Shown here piece by piece: positions 1-8,070 of a stretch of 64,000 nt of DNA (its first letter is position 1; each line of letters starts with the position of its first letter). The translations under genes were made by a program, and so were the position numbers. The stretch is taken from positions 1 to 64,000 of the forward strand of contig CAKRZX010000013.1 in NCBI GenBank assembly GCA_934434555.1, written 5' to 3'. A model generated the notes under the pieces. The model was not told where the DNA came from and did no database searches. It saw nothing but the letters and a program-made list of their open reading frames with translations. The DNA is from an uncultured Clostridia bacterium. GTDB lineage: Bacteria; Bacillota; Clostridia; Christensenellales; QALW01.

Positions 1-27
1 AACAAAAACGCAAGGAGGAAAATCAAT

Positions 28-1551
28 ATGAAATTGAAAACCGCAATTTTGATGCTGCTGGTGACGGTGTTGAGCCTTTCCGGCATCGTGACCGCGAATG
101 CCGTCACGGTCAGCAATGACGGCGAATACGCATTAGTGCTGGGCACTTCGTTTGATGAGCATGAAGGCTGTTTTGACGGGGAGTATGTCAAGCTGGTAAG
201 GTTTAATGCAGCCAAAGGCGAAACAAAGGTCAAGCTGTCCGAATTGACAAAAGGGATTGTACCCTTTAACGGCAAAAATGAGTTTTCACATTGGGAGACA
301 CAGAAAAATGAAAAAGCCGGCGAAGAACTGCCGCTAACCGATTTTACGGGAACTGGAAGCTTTTACACATCAACAGGTGAAGAAATCAAATATGACAAGG
401 GCTTAACGCTGGTGGCAAAATTCGAGGGCAAGGCATTAAAGGATTCCGGTAATTATTATGTAACGCTCGACGCATTTGCCGGCACAATAAACGGCAAGGC
501 AAAAGAAGTGCTGGAGAGTAGGGCGGATGCATTTAAGACAATCGATTTAACGGGCTACATCCCCGTAAGAGCAGGGTACACCTTCGTTGGCTGGGATTTG
601 AATGGAGCGATTGTTAATTCCGTTGACGCAAGTGCTTTCGCAAAGGATGTCGTAGTCAATTTGACCGCCACATATACCAAGGACGCCTTTGACGGAGAAG
701 GTATAGTATTAACACTCAATGCTAACGGCGGCACAATTGACGGCAAGGCAGTTAACAAATACGACTATGTAGGCGGCGGAAACTCCGGAACCGCTATGTC
801 GCTTTTACCCTATGTTCCCGTAAGAGAGGGGTATACCTTTAACGGCTGGAACACAAAAAGCGACGGCAGCGGTACTATGGAGAAGTATATTTTTTGGAGA
901 ATTTGGGACAATAACGAGGAGACCAATAAGAAATTTGATAAGGATACTTTAGTTAAAGAAGAATCGGGCTACGAGCTGTATAAAAATGTGACCTTGTACG
1001 CCTCCTGGACGAAAGCCTCCGGAGAGCCGGAAAATCCCGGTAAGGACACGGTGAAGGAACTCCAAAGCACGGGGGAGACAAAGGCAAAAATCGAATTTGC
1101 AACAGAGGTCAGCAAGGATTACAAGCTGGATATCAAGTCCATCGAGGTCAAGAAGGAATTGGCAGATAAGAATGTGAAATTCGTTGCGGACATCAATGTG
1201 CTGGACGGAAACAACAATGTTGTGAAGATCAGCAACACCAAAATGAAGATCAGAATTGCTCTGCCGGAAGATTTGAAGGGGTATGACAAATACGAAGTCG
1301 TTTACATTGTAAATGATGAGATTAAAGAGACCTTGCCTGCTGCGGTAGAAAACGGTTATATTGTATTTGAGACAAACCATTTGAGTCAGTACGGAATCGT
1401 TGGGACAAACACTGGCAATGGGACAAAAAGCCCGCAAACCGGCGATAACAGCAATATGTTCCTGTGGGTCGCTCTGCTGTTTGCCAGCGGTGGCGTTCTG
1501 ACCGTGTTGGGTGTTACAGACAAGAGAAAAGAGAAAGGGATCACTAAATAA
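28..1551 (+). CDS. LPxTG-like cell-wall surface protein with InlB B-repeats
   Basis: Predicted wall-anchored surface protein of 507 residues. Residues 1-25 form a signal peptide (charged start, hydrophobic core, cleavage near TANA). Two or three InlB/Listeria-Bacteroides repeats follow, recognisable by the PVRAGYTFVGW (about 180) and PVREGYTFNGW (about 265) motifs. A beta-rich stalk spans about 340-460. The C-terminus has the sortase layout: SPQTG at 468-472, a hydrophobic stretch, then a basic DKRKEK tail. Pro is followed by Gln-Thr-Gly but Leu is replaced by Ser, so the sorting signal is divergent. AAGGAGG at 12-18 fixes the ATG. The partner bound by the repeats is unknown. Confidence 0.85.
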   Translation: MKLKTAILMLLVTVLSLSGIVTANAVTVSNDGEYALVLGTSFDEHEGCFDGEYVKLVRFNAAKGETKVKLSELTKGIVPFNGKNEFSHWETQKNEKAGEELPLTDFTGTGSFYTSTGEEIKYDKGLTLVAKFEGKALKDSGNYYVTLDAFAGTINGKAKEVLESRADAFKTIDLTGYIPVRAGYTFVGWDLNGAIVNSVDASAFAKDVVVNLTATYTKDAFDGEGIVLTLNANGGTIDGKAVNKYDYVGGGNSGTAMSLLPYVPVREGYTFNGWNTKSDGSGTMEKYIFWRIWDNNEETNKKFDKDTLVKEESGYELYKNVTLYASWTKASGEPENPGKDTVKELQSTGETKAKIEFATEVSKDYKLDIKSIEVKKELADKNVKFVADINVLDGNNNVVKISNTKMKIRIALPEDLKGYDKYEVVYIVNDEIKETLPAAVENGYIVFETNHLSQYGIVGTNTGNGTKSPQTGDNSNMFLWVALLFASGGVLTVLGVTDKRKEKGITK

Positions 1552-1583
1552 CATTGACAAACCCGAAATAGCATTATGATAAG

Positions 1584-1618
1584 CGGGCAGTGACCGAAAG
1601 ACTGTCACTGCCCGTTTT
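1584..1618 (+). terminator. Rho-independent terminator of the surface protein gene
   Basis: An 11-bp perfect stem (CGGGCAGTGAC at 1584-1594 with GTCACTGCCCG at 1604-1614) is followed by TTTT. Confidence 0.85.
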
Positions 1619-1789
1619 CAAAAAACTCGATGTGAATATATGCTGGAAGTGAACATTTCTCGCTTTCGCAAAAAGCAGTCACGCAAACTGATTGAAAATT
1701 GAAAGGTTAAAGATAAAGGTCGGTGACGGTAAATATGTCTCCTGAAAAAAGAATAGCCGACCGGACGGCAATCTCCGGCACAGTTTCAA

Positions 1790-1830
1790 GAGCGCTCAGC
1801 AAGTAAAAAACTTGCTGGGCGCTCTTTCTT
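1790..1830 (+). terminator. Strong hairpin with T-run
   Basis: GAGCGCTCAGCAAG (1790-1803) pairs with CTTGCTGGGCGCTC (1811-1824), then TTTCTTT. No gene immediately precedes it, so it may end a regulatory transcript or protect the next unit from read-through. Confidence 0.75.
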
Positions 1831-1910
1831 TATGCCTTCGACAAAAATCAGCCGTTTTCAGCAGCAAAACAAGCGGTTCGGCAAAATATTCCGGCAAGGA
1901 GGTGATACCG

Positions 1911-1961
1911 ATGTACAGTGCAGTGCTTTCAAAGGACATACCATACGGATCTTTGCCGTAA
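1911..1961 (+). CDS. 16-residue putative leader peptide
   Basis: A 17-codon frame starts with ATG behind AAGGAGGTGAT (1896-1906), one of the most complete anti-Shine-Dalgarno matches in the window. The peptide MYSAVLSKDIPYGSLP has no recognisable domain. It is followed at once by a self-complementary GC-rich hairpin (AGGGCGGCCGCCCT), then a second short frame and a terminator. The exceptional ribosome site on so short a frame suggests that its translation, rather than its product, is the function. This is inference. Confidence 0.5.
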   Translation: MYSAVLSKDIPYGSLP

Positions 1962-2002
1962 AGGGCGGCCGCCCTGCCGTCCTTCGGCGACAAGGTGAGA
2001 AC

Positions 2003-2041
2003 ATGAAAAAGAACATAGGAAAGATACAGGTGTTGAAATAG
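2003..2041 (+). CDS. 12-residue putative leader peptide overlapping a terminator
   Basis: A 13-codon frame (MKKNIGKIQVLK) has AAGGTGAG about 5 bases upstream. Its last codons contain the AGGTGT arm (2028-2033) of the downstream terminator stem, so a ribosome stalled or finishing here would affect folding of that stem. This is the standard geometry of ribosome-mediated attenuation. No enzymatic role is expected. Confidence 0.4.
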   Translation: MKKNIGKIQVLK

Positions 2042-2085
2042 CAAAGACTGTCTTTGCGCAGACACACAGACACCTATATTTTTTT
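2028..2085 (+). terminator. Attenuator-like terminator after leader peptides
   Basis: AGGTGT (2028-2033) pairs with ACACCT (2070-2075), enclosing an inner GCAAAG/CTTTGC hairpin (2041-2057), and is followed by ATATTTTTTT. Translation of the 12-residue frame would cover the left arm. It lies about 200 bases ahead of the sigma-factor gene. Confidence 0.5.
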
Positions 2086-2229
2086 GACCTTCCCGGTCGA
2101 CAAAATTCAAAACAATATCCGAGAAGCGCCAATAAAAGCACCGAAAAAACGGGAATTTTACTTGGCTTGACTTTTTGCGGCCTTTGCACCCTAAAACAGC
2201 GGCAATCCGGCAGCGTCGGCTGTCGAAGC

Positions 2230-2277
2230 CCTCCGTATCAATCGTTTTTGCCCTAACAAAAAACGATTGAACGGAGG
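2230..2277 (+). promoter_or_regulatory. Hairpin sequestering the ribosome-binding site of the sigma factor
   Basis: CCTCCGT (2230-2236) is the exact complement of ACGGAGG (2271-2277), which contains the gene's Shine-Dalgarno sequence. Inside it CAATCGTTTTT (2239-2249) pairs perfectly with AAAAACGATTG (2259-2269). Together they give 18 bp with one small asymmetric internal loop. When folded, translation of the downstream TTG-started gene should be blocked. Confidence 0.7.
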
Positions 2278-2286
2278 TACATAACC

Positions 2287-2796
2287 TTGAAAAAACAACC
2301 CAAAGCGGTTTATATCATAGAAAACGGCGGGTACACGGAACTAACCTATGAGGAATTCCGTCGCCGTGAGCAAATCTGCCCGTTATATGCGGACAAGCTG
2401 TTCCTGCCTCTCTACGGCAGGCTTATGGAGGTATCCAAAGAGGATTACACGGAATTCTACCGAGCAAAACGCCGTCAGAAATATCTGGACGAACGCTCTG
2501 CGGACAACGGCGACTTCTCCTACGATATGCTGACCACCGATGAATTCAGCGGCGAGGACATCCTCATCGCCGAGCAGCCGGATGTATGCGACACCGTAGT
2601 GGAAAGCATTATGACGGACAAGCTCCACAAGTCCTTGCAATTGTTGAACCAAGACGAGAAACTCTTAATTCAAGCCTTGTATTTTGAAAGAAAATCAGAA
2701 CGCAAGGTTTCGGCGGAAACCGGAATACCTCAAAAAACCATTAATGATCGCAAACGGCGGATTATAGCCAAACTCAAAAAACTTTTAGAAAGTTAA
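2287..2796 (+). CDS. Small sigma-70-family RNA polymerase sigma factor
   Basis: 169 residues. The C-terminal third (about 108-165) reads as sigma region 4: LLNQDEKLLIQALYFERKSERKVSAETGIPQKTINDRKRR, a helix-turn-helix with the usual leading LxxDEKxLIxALY segment (described here in pieces; the turn is near Gly144). The N-terminus is not a recognisable region 2, as is common for the sigma-like proteins of clostridial integrative elements. The start is TTG at 2287, set by GGAGGT at 2273-2278 with 8-base spacing. Its ribosome site lies in a hairpin, so translation is probably conditional. A likely role is activation of element genes; the target promoters are unknown. Confidence 0.7.
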   Translation: MKKQPKAVYIIENGGYTELTYEEFRRREQICPLYADKLFLPLYGRLMEVSKEDYTEFYRAKRRQKYLDERSADNGDFSYDMLTTDEFSGEDILIAEQPDVCDTVVESIMTDKLHKSLQLLNQDEKLLIQALYFERKSERKVSAETGIPQKTINDRKRRIIAKLKKLLES

Positions 2797-2810
2797 AAAT
2801 AAATCCGCTC

Positions 2811-2849
2811 AGCCCCCTCATCTTTCGGCATGGAAAGTGAGGGGGCTTT
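2811..2849 (+). terminator. Terminator of sigma factor gene
   Basis: AGCCCCCTCATCTTTC pairs with GAAAGTGAGGGGGCT with a single bulge, then TTTCTC. It begins 15 bases after the sigma factor stop codon. Confidence 0.8.
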
Positions 2850-3263
2850 CTCAATAGCCTCCGCCCGTTCTTTGAAAACCGAATAGTACAGCGCATCCTT
2901 TACCTTCCTTCTGCCGTCGGCGAAACCGATAAGCCACACGACCTTTTGAGTCGGACGGTGCGGCGCATCCGCACCGAAGGCCATAAAAAGCAGAAGCAAT
3001 AATGATACTTGCGTCCAGTCACAGGCCGAGCGTTGAAGCGGCACGAAAAGCGCCGTGAGCCGTCGCAGCCACTGAGGGCGCCTCGCAGAGATCCTGGGAG
3101 GGGTGAGATTCCCATGAGGCAAAATGCATTGCCGGAGGATGCGTTCCCTTGTTCGGGGCGTCGTGGACAAATACGGACAGAACCAAGAACGATTGATACA
3201 AATACCAAGGCGGTCGTTTGCCCAAAAGCACACGGCCGCCTTTTACTTAAAACGGAGGCTAAT
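2850..3263. other. Structured, gene-poor 400-base interval
   Basis: No convincing gene was found on either strand, although long frames run through it. The DNA is GC-rich with many short inverted pairs, and a strong terminator-like hairpin ends it at 3207-3246 just before the toxin gene. It could encode a structured regulatory RNA or be the decayed remnant of a gene; the sequence does not decide. Confidence 0.4.
3207..3246 (+). terminator. Terminator-like hairpin just upstream of mazF-like gene
   Basis: AAGGCGGTCGT (3207-3217) pairs with ACGGCCGCCTT (3232-3242) through one G-T wobble and runs into TTTTA. It lies 8 bases before the toxin ribosome site, so it may attenuate toxin expression or end an upstream RNA. 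Confidence 0.65.
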
Positions 3264-3629
3264 ATGAAAGAGATCAAACGAGGTGAAATCTATGCCGTTG
3301 ACTTCGGTACAGGCTTCGGCAGTGAGCAAGGCGGAACGCGCCCGTCCTTGATTTTACAGAATGATATCGGCAACAGGCACAGCCCCACCACCATCGTGGC
3401 GGCGATCACAGGCAGAAAGACAAAAGCGGCTCTGCCCACCCATGTGAAAATCATGGCGAAAGGGCTTAAAACCGAATCCACCGTCCTGCTCGAACAAATC
3501 AGGACGATAGACAAAGAGAGGCTCGGCGAATACATCGGCAGGCTCGACGGCAAAAACCTCGCCGCCGTTGACCGTGCCATTGTGGTGAGTCTCGGCATCA
3601 AATACCTGGAGGAACTGCTCAATGGATAA
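3264..3629 (+). CDS. MazF/PemK-family toxin endoribonuclease
   Basis: 121 residues, the normal size of the family. The N-terminus RGEIYAVDFGTGFGSEQGGTRP carries the conserved RGEI and the EQGGTRP active-site loop of MazF-type ribosome-independent mRNA interferases (split here as RGEIYAVDF and EQGGTRPSLIL). STVLLEQIRTIDK later matches the conserved VLLEQIRTID strand. The frame stays open further upstream, but GGAGG at 3254-3258 selects the ATG at 3264. No MazE-like antitoxin precedes it. The next small gene overlaps its end by 8 bases and is the only candidate partner. Confidence 0.85.
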   Translation: MKEIKRGEIYAVDFGTGFGSEQGGTRPSLILQNDIGNRHSPTTIVAAITGRKTKAALPTHVKIMAKGLKTESTVLLEQIRTIDKERLGEYIGRLDGKNLAAVDRAIVVSLGIKYLEELLNG

Positions 3630-3777
3630 AAGAACCGACATCAACAATACATCATTCGCTTACAGTGTAAACCTATTAAAAATGCTCCTCGCTATGCAAC
3701 TCATCACCGAGGATGAATACGAAAGAATCACTCAGATCAGTGCCGAACATTACGGCGCTGATCTGATTTATGTCTGA
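3622..3777 (+). CDS. Small SHOCT-like protein, possible toxin partner
   Basis: 51 residues beginning MDKRTDINN. The C-terminal half (LLKMLLAMQLITEDEYERITQ in outline: a helix, then LITEDEY) resembles the short SHOCT-type helix motif found in small proteins next to recombinases. It overlaps the toxin gene by 8 bases, implying translational coupling. It could be a neutraliser of the toxin or an accessory of the recombinases 120 bases downstream. Neither role can be shown here. Confidence 0.6.
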   Translation: MDKRTDINNTSFAYSVNLLKMLLAMQLITEDEYERITQISAEHYGADLIYV

Positions 3778-3896
3778 AATCTTAATTCTCAAGTTTTTGC
3801 GAAAAACCGCTGGAAGTATTCGAACTATTGTGGTATGGTGTGTCGTGCCGAAAGGCGAATAACAGCAAGGTGACCCCTTGCGGAAAGGAGAAAGAC

Positions 3897-5453
3897 ATGA
3901 ACATTACTGAAATCACAAGCACAAAGAAGCAGACAGCCGAACGGCTTCGGTTAGCCCCGTACTGCCGGGTGTCGAGTGACTCTACCGACCAGCTCCACTC
4001 ATTCGCCGCACAGATCCGCTACTACAGCGACTATGCCAAGAAGCATCCCGAATATCAGCTTGTCGACATTTATGCCGATGAGGGCATCACGGGAACCGAG
4101 ATGAAAAAGCGGGACGAGCTGAACCGGCTGATAGCCGACTGCAAGAAAGGCAAGGTCGACCGCATCATCGTCAAATCGGTTTCCCGTCTGGCACGGAACA
4201 CAGAGGAGCTGCTCGTACTGCTGCGAACGTGCAAAGAGATCGGCGTGAGCGTGTACTTCGAGGAACAGGGCATCGACACCGAAAAACTGAATATGGAAAT
4301 GATCGTAACATTCCCCGGTATGGCCGCACAGCAAGAAAGTGTGAACATATCGGGGAATTTGCGTTGGAGTTATCAAAAGCGAATGCAGTCTGGTAATTTC
4401 AACTGCACCTGTCCGGCTTACGGCTTCGACCTCAAAGACGGCGAGCTCGTAATCAACGAAACGGAGGCGGCGGTCATACGAAGAATATTCGACCTATACC
4501 TCCAAGGATACGGAACGCCTGCCATTTCGAAAATACTTAATGAGGACGGTGTACCAAGACGGCACGGCTATGAAAAATGGCTGCCGAGTTCAATCAACTA
4601 TGTGTTGAACAATGAACGCTATATGGGAGATGCACTCCTGCAAAAAAGTTATACCACCGAAACCCTGCCGTTTCGGAAAGTGAAAAATGACGGTCGGTTG
4701 CCGCAATACTATGTGGAGAACAGCAATCCGCCAATCGTCAGTCGAGAAACCTTTCATGCAGCACAGAACCTGCTGCACTCACGGCAGACAGAAAAATGCA
4801 AGCGAAAGATGTATCCGCTATCGGGAAAGCTACGCTGCCCCGAATGCGGCAGAGCATTCCGCCATCAGGTTGTAAACGGAACAGCCCAGTGGATCTGCAC
4901 CTGCCGATCATCGGGTGCGACCGACTGTCAGCACCGCCATGTGCGAGAGGAAGCTGTATATGAAATCTTTACCGATATGGTTATCAAGCTGAAAACTTAC
5001 CGAAACGAACTGCTTGGTACGCTGATTCTCCAAATGGAACTCATGCAGGACCGTACAAGTCGAAATCAGGAACGCATACGGCAGGTAGACAAGGAGATCG
5101 CCGACCTCGGTGCAAAGAATCATATCATTGCACGGTTGCATACAAGCGGTGCATTAACCGCTGTCGAGTATGCCATGCAGACTTCGGAAATCGGCAACCG
5201 CCTCACCGAGCTACGCATAGAACGGCGACAAAAGCTCACTGAGGATGAGGATGACCAACGGCTCGCCGCCATCAAAGACTTAAACGGCATACTCGAAGAA
5301 TATGAGCCGACCGCCAAGTTTGACAACGGGCTGTTTGACGAAATTATTGAGAGCATCACGGTGGACAGCAGCGAACAGCTCACATTCAAGCTCCTCGGTG
5401 GTATTGCACTGACCGAGAAAATTCCAAAGAAAGGACGGTGCAAAACGGCATGA
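3897..5453 (+). CDS. Large serine recombinase 1
   Basis: 518 residues. The resolvase catalytic domain is at about 18-165, with the nucleophile in YCRVSSDS and the conserved YADEGITGTEMKKRDELNRL and VKSVSRLARN blocks. The recombinase domain follows at about 180-290 (PAYGFDLKDGEL to LNNERYMGDALL) and a zinc ribbon at about 330-380 (CPECGRAF, then CTC and C-H residues). A coiled coil spans about 400-480. AAAGGAG at 3884-3890 selects ATG 3897. Its TGA overlaps the ATG of the next gene (ATGA), so the three recombinases form a coupled unit. It catalyses excision and integration of the element. Confidence 0.93.
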   Translation: MNITEITSTKKQTAERLRLAPYCRVSSDSTDQLHSFAAQIRYYSDYAKKHPEYQLVDIYADEGITGTEMKKRDELNRLIADCKKGKVDRIIVKSVSRLARNTEELLVLLRTCKEIGVSVYFEEQGIDTEKLNMEMIVTFPGMAAQQESVNISGNLRWSYQKRMQSGNFNCTCPAYGFDLKDGELVINETEAAVIRRIFDLYLQGYGTPAISKILNEDGVPRRHGYEKWLPSSINYVLNNERYMGDALLQKSYTTETLPFRKVKNDGRLPQYYVENSNPPIVSRETFHAAQNLLHSRQTEKCKRKMYPLSGKLRCPECGRAFRHQVVNGTAQWICTCRSSGATDCQHRHVREEAVYEIFTDMVIKLKTYRNELLGTLILQMELMQDRTSRNQERIRQVDKEIADLGAKNHIIARLHTSGALTAVEYAMQTSEIGNRLTELRIERRQKLTEDEDDQRLAAIKDLNGILEEYEPTAKFDNGLFDEIIESITVDSSEQLTFKLLGGIALTEKIPKKGRCKTA

Positions 5454-6445
5454 GCAACAGAACACTGCCTTACGGATACTGCTATAAAAACGGCATAATT
5501 GCAATAGACTCAAAAGAAAGCAAGGTGCTGAAACGAATATTCTCCGCATACCTTAACGGCGATTCGATGTTAACCATTGCCGAGCAGTTAAACAGAGAAA
5601 AAATCGAATACGCAAGCGGCGTTATCGGTTGGAACAAAGGGCGGCTCAAGCACCTCATTGATAACCCACGGTATCTTGGCACAGAGGTATATCCGCAGAT
5701 TATCGAGCAAGCGACTTATGAGAAAATACAAAAGGCAAAGCACAGTCGCAACACCCAAAAGGATACGGATAAGGCACAAGAGATATTCAGGCTGACCGTT
5801 CCCGTCCGATGCCCGATCTGCGGAAGCCTAATGCGACGCAGACATGACAGCAGATGCAAATGCCAAGAGCGTTGGACTTGTGAAAACAAAGAGTGCCGTT
5901 TGCGGATTGAGATATCCGACGCTGAATTGCTGACCGCACTCTCTGATCTTCTCTCCACGGTAACAGCCGACAGCATCTCACTGCCTGCCGAAAAGCCCTA
6001 TGAGCCAAGCACCGAGGCAATACGGTTGAACAACGAAATCAGCCGAATGCTTGATGCCGCAGAAATAGATAAGGCTATCCTACGAAACAAAATGGCAGAG
6101 TGCATTAGTCAAAAATACAGCGAACTCGGCAATGAGTGCTGTACGGCACACAAACTAAAAGCCGAACTCGGCAGCTTGTCCGATGTCACCGAAAGGCTGA
6201 ATCGCACGGTCAGCGAAATACGCCTACACCCCGACAAAACAGCAGACCTCATACTGCTGAACGGTCAGATTATACGAAAGGAGAAAATCCATGCAACAGA
6301 CAGCGGTCGCTCCACAGAGGGTGGTGCGGGTAATCGAACCGACCATATCGGTCAGGGAGAGCATCAAAAACCATTATCGAGTCTTGCGTGTTGCAGCATA
6401 CTGCCGAGTTTCCACGAAGCAAGAGGAACAACTCAACAGTTATGA
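5450..6445 (+). CDS. Recombinase-family protein lacking the catalytic domain
   Basis: 331 residues starting at ATG 5450 (ATGA overlap with the preceding gene). It begins directly with the DNA-binding recombinase domain (TLPYGYCYKNGIIAID, LIDNPRYLGTEVYPQI) and then has a zinc ribbon (CPICGSLMRR, CENKECRLR). No resolvase domain or nucleophilic serine precedes it, so it cannot cut DNA alone and is probably a DNA-binding or directionality accessory. The last 50 residues run 155 bases into the next recombinase gene in another frame and have a composition unlike the rest, suggesting that a frameshift removed an earlier stop. Confidence 0.8.
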   Translation: MSNRTLPYGYCYKNGIIAIDSKESKVLKRIFSAYLNGDSMLTIAEQLNREKIEYASGVIGWNKGRLKHLIDNPRYLGTEVYPQIIEQATYEKIQKAKHSRNTQKDTDKAQEIFRLTVPVRCPICGSLMRRRHDSRCKCQERWTCENKECRLRIEISDAELLTALSDLLSTVTADSISLPAEKPYEPSTEAIRLNNEISRMLDAAEIDKAILRNKMAECISQKYSELGNECCTAHKLKAELGSLSDVTERLNRTVSEIRLHPDKTADLILLNGQIIRKEKIHATDSGRSTEGGAGNRTDHIGQGEHQKPLSSLACCSILPSFHEARGTTQQL

Positions 6446-7928
6446 GAATCAGGTGGAACACTACACCGAGCGCATCAATTCGGAAAACGGATGGACGCTT
6501 GAAGGCATCTACGCCGACAAGGGTATCTCCGGCACAAGCGTAAAAAACCGTGATGAATTCAATCGGATGATACGCCGATGCAAGCAAGGAAAAATCGACA
6601 TGATCATCACGAAATCCATTGCAAGGTTTGCGAGAAACACGGTGGACTGCTTGAAATATGTCCGGCTGCTCAACGACCTTGGTGTGGATGTCTACTTCGA
6701 GGAACAGGGAATCCACAGCAATCAGCCCGGCGCCGAGTTTTACATCACCATCTACGGCAGCATTGCCCAAAGCGAATCGGAAAACATCAGTGCCAATATC
6801 AAATGGGGCAAGGCTCAAAGTGCTAAGGAAGGTAAGGTTATATTCCAATATAAGAACTTCCTCGGCTACCGCAAGGGCGAGGACGGACAGCCCGAAATCG
6901 TCCCCGAAGAAGCCGAAACAATTTGCCTTATATATGACCGCTTTCTCGCAGGCGACAGCTTAAAAGGAATTGCAGAGCTGCTTGAAGAAAAGGGCATCAA
7001 AAGCCCGACGGGAAAAGCTCAATGGCAGTTTTCAACGATACAGTCCATTCTCTCCAATGAAAAGTATAAGGGCGATGCCATTATCAATAAGACCTACATT
7101 ACCGACTGCATCAGCAAAAAGGTTAGAGTAAATAACGGCGAACGTCCGAAATACTATGTAGAGAATAGTCACCCTGCCATTATCGACTCAGCCACCTTCG
7201 GCAGAGTCCAAGAGGAACTCGCAAGGCGTTCAGGTAAGCGCAAGGTCAGACAAAAAGCCAAAACCGAGCAAGGCAAATATTCAAGCAAATACGCTATGAC
7301 AGAACTGCTCGTCTGCGGCGAATGCAAAACACCATACCGCCGATGCACTTGGACGGCAGGCGGCAAAAAGAAAATCGTATGGCGATGTATAAATCGTCTT
7401 GACTACGGCAAGAAATACTGCCACAACTCGCCGACCATAGAAGAAAGCATATTGCAAAAGGTTGTTATGACGGCAATCATGGAAACCGCCAATCAAAACA
7501 CCGAGGTACTGCGAACATTGAAACTGCATATCGGTATGGGATTAGAGGGAGAAAAGAGCAATGACAACAGCCTCGACCTGCAAGTGCGGATTGCCGAAAT
7601 TGACGCAGAGTTCAGAAAAATGATTGATCGAGTATCCACAGAAACAGTGGAAGCCTTTGACGAGGAAACCGCAACTCGGCTCATGAACGAAAAAAGCCGT
7701 CTGCAACAGCAGCTCGACAACATAGCCAACGCTGAGCAACGGCGAGAAAACGCAAAATCCCGACTCGATGATATCTATACTATACTGGACGGCATAAAAA
7801 ACCGTCCGATGGAATACGATGACCAAATTGTCCGCCAACTGCTCGAATGCATAGTGGTCGACTCAAAAGAGCAGGTCACCGTAATATTCAAAGGCGGTCT
7901 CAAATCGGTGCAGCCGCTGACCGAATGA
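6291..7928 (+). CDS. Large serine recombinase 3
   Basis: 545 residues. Resolvase domain at about 32-180: the nucleophile is in AYCRVSTKQEEQ, followed by GISGTSVKNRDEFNRM and TKSIARFARN. Recombinase domain at about 195-300 (NFLGYRKGEDG, ILSNEKYKGDAI). Zinc ribbon at about 340-385 (LVCGECKTPYRR ... C ... YCHN). C-terminal coiled coil about 430-500. AAAGGAG at 6278-6284 supports ATG 6291. It is catalytically complete like the first recombinase but only moderately similar to it. It ends the element gene set. Confidence 0.92.
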   Translation: MQQTAVAPQRVVRVIEPTISVRESIKNHYRVLRVAAYCRVSTKQEEQLNSYENQVEHYTERINSENGWTLEGIYADKGISGTSVKNRDEFNRMIRRCKQGKIDMIITKSIARFARNTVDCLKYVRLLNDLGVDVYFEEQGIHSNQPGAEFYITIYGSIAQSESENISANIKWGKAQSAKEGKVIFQYKNFLGYRKGEDGQPEIVPEEAETICLIYDRFLAGDSLKGIAELLEEKGIKSPTGKAQWQFSTIQSILSNEKYKGDAIINKTYITDCISKKVRVNNGERPKYYVENSHPAIIDSATFGRVQEELARRSGKRKVRQKAKTEQGKYSSKYAMTELLVCGECKTPYRRCTWTAGGKKKIVWRCINRLDYGKKYCHNSPTIEESILQKVVMTAIMETANQNTEVLRTLKLHIGMGLEGEKSNDNSLDLQVRIAEIDAEFRKMIDRVSTETVEAFDEETATRLMNEKSRLQQQLDNIANAEQRRENAKSRLDDIYTILDGIKNRPMEYDDQIVRQLLECIVVDSKEQVTVIFKGGLKSVQPLTE

Positions 7929-7963
7929 CAGCGGCTCACCTCCGCCCTTAACCTTGAAAGTTC

Positions 7964-8020
7964 AAGATTTTTTGTAAGGGTACAAATACCAACCTAAAAA
8001 GGCTAAAAAATCTTTTTTAT
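7964..8020 (+). terminator. Weak terminator after the recombinase operon
   Basis: AAGATTTTTT (7964-7973) pairs with AAAAAATCTT (8005-8014) around a 31-base loop, followed by TTTTTAT. AT-only pairing makes it less certain than the next hairpin. Confidence 0.4.
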
Positions 8021-8033
8021 AGTCCTCCCACAG

Positions 8034-8070
8034 AACGGCTCGTTCGCTTTTGAGAACGAGCCGTTTTGTT
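8034..8070 (+). terminator. Strong terminator closing the element
   Basis: AACGGCTCGTTC pairs perfectly with GAACGAGCCGTT around GCTTTTGA and is followed by TTGTTATTTTT. Confidence 0.85.

Larger units (their letters stand above)
1552..1910. other. Non-coding gap between surface protein gene and leader region
   Basis: This stretch has no convincing gene. It holds the surface-protein terminator at 1584-1618, a second hairpin at 1790-1830, and a GGTCGG/CCGACC pair at about 1719-1762 that could close a larger structure. No promoter with a clear 17-bp spacer was found. Confidence 0.6.
1..8070. mobile_element. Right part of an integrative element (left end outside window)
   Basis: The block holds a surface protein, a leader-peptide region, a small sigma-70-like factor, a MazF-like toxin and three tandem serine-recombinase genes, a gene set typical of clostridial integrative elements that use large serine recombinases. 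The recombinase genes end the block, and a strong terminator at about 8034-8070 is followed by AT-rich non-coding DNA of different character. Serine recombinases leave only a very short crossover core, so no terminal repeat is visible and the right boundary near 7.93-8.07 kb is an estimate. Whether the first gene belongs to the element is inference. Confidence 0.55.

Noticed and set aside
2793..3277. Overlapping minus-strand frames of 125 and 146 codons before mazF
   Set aside because: Both are rich in Arg, Cys and Pro, lack ribosome sites and cross the sigma-factor terminator. A decayed gene cannot be excluded but is not supported.
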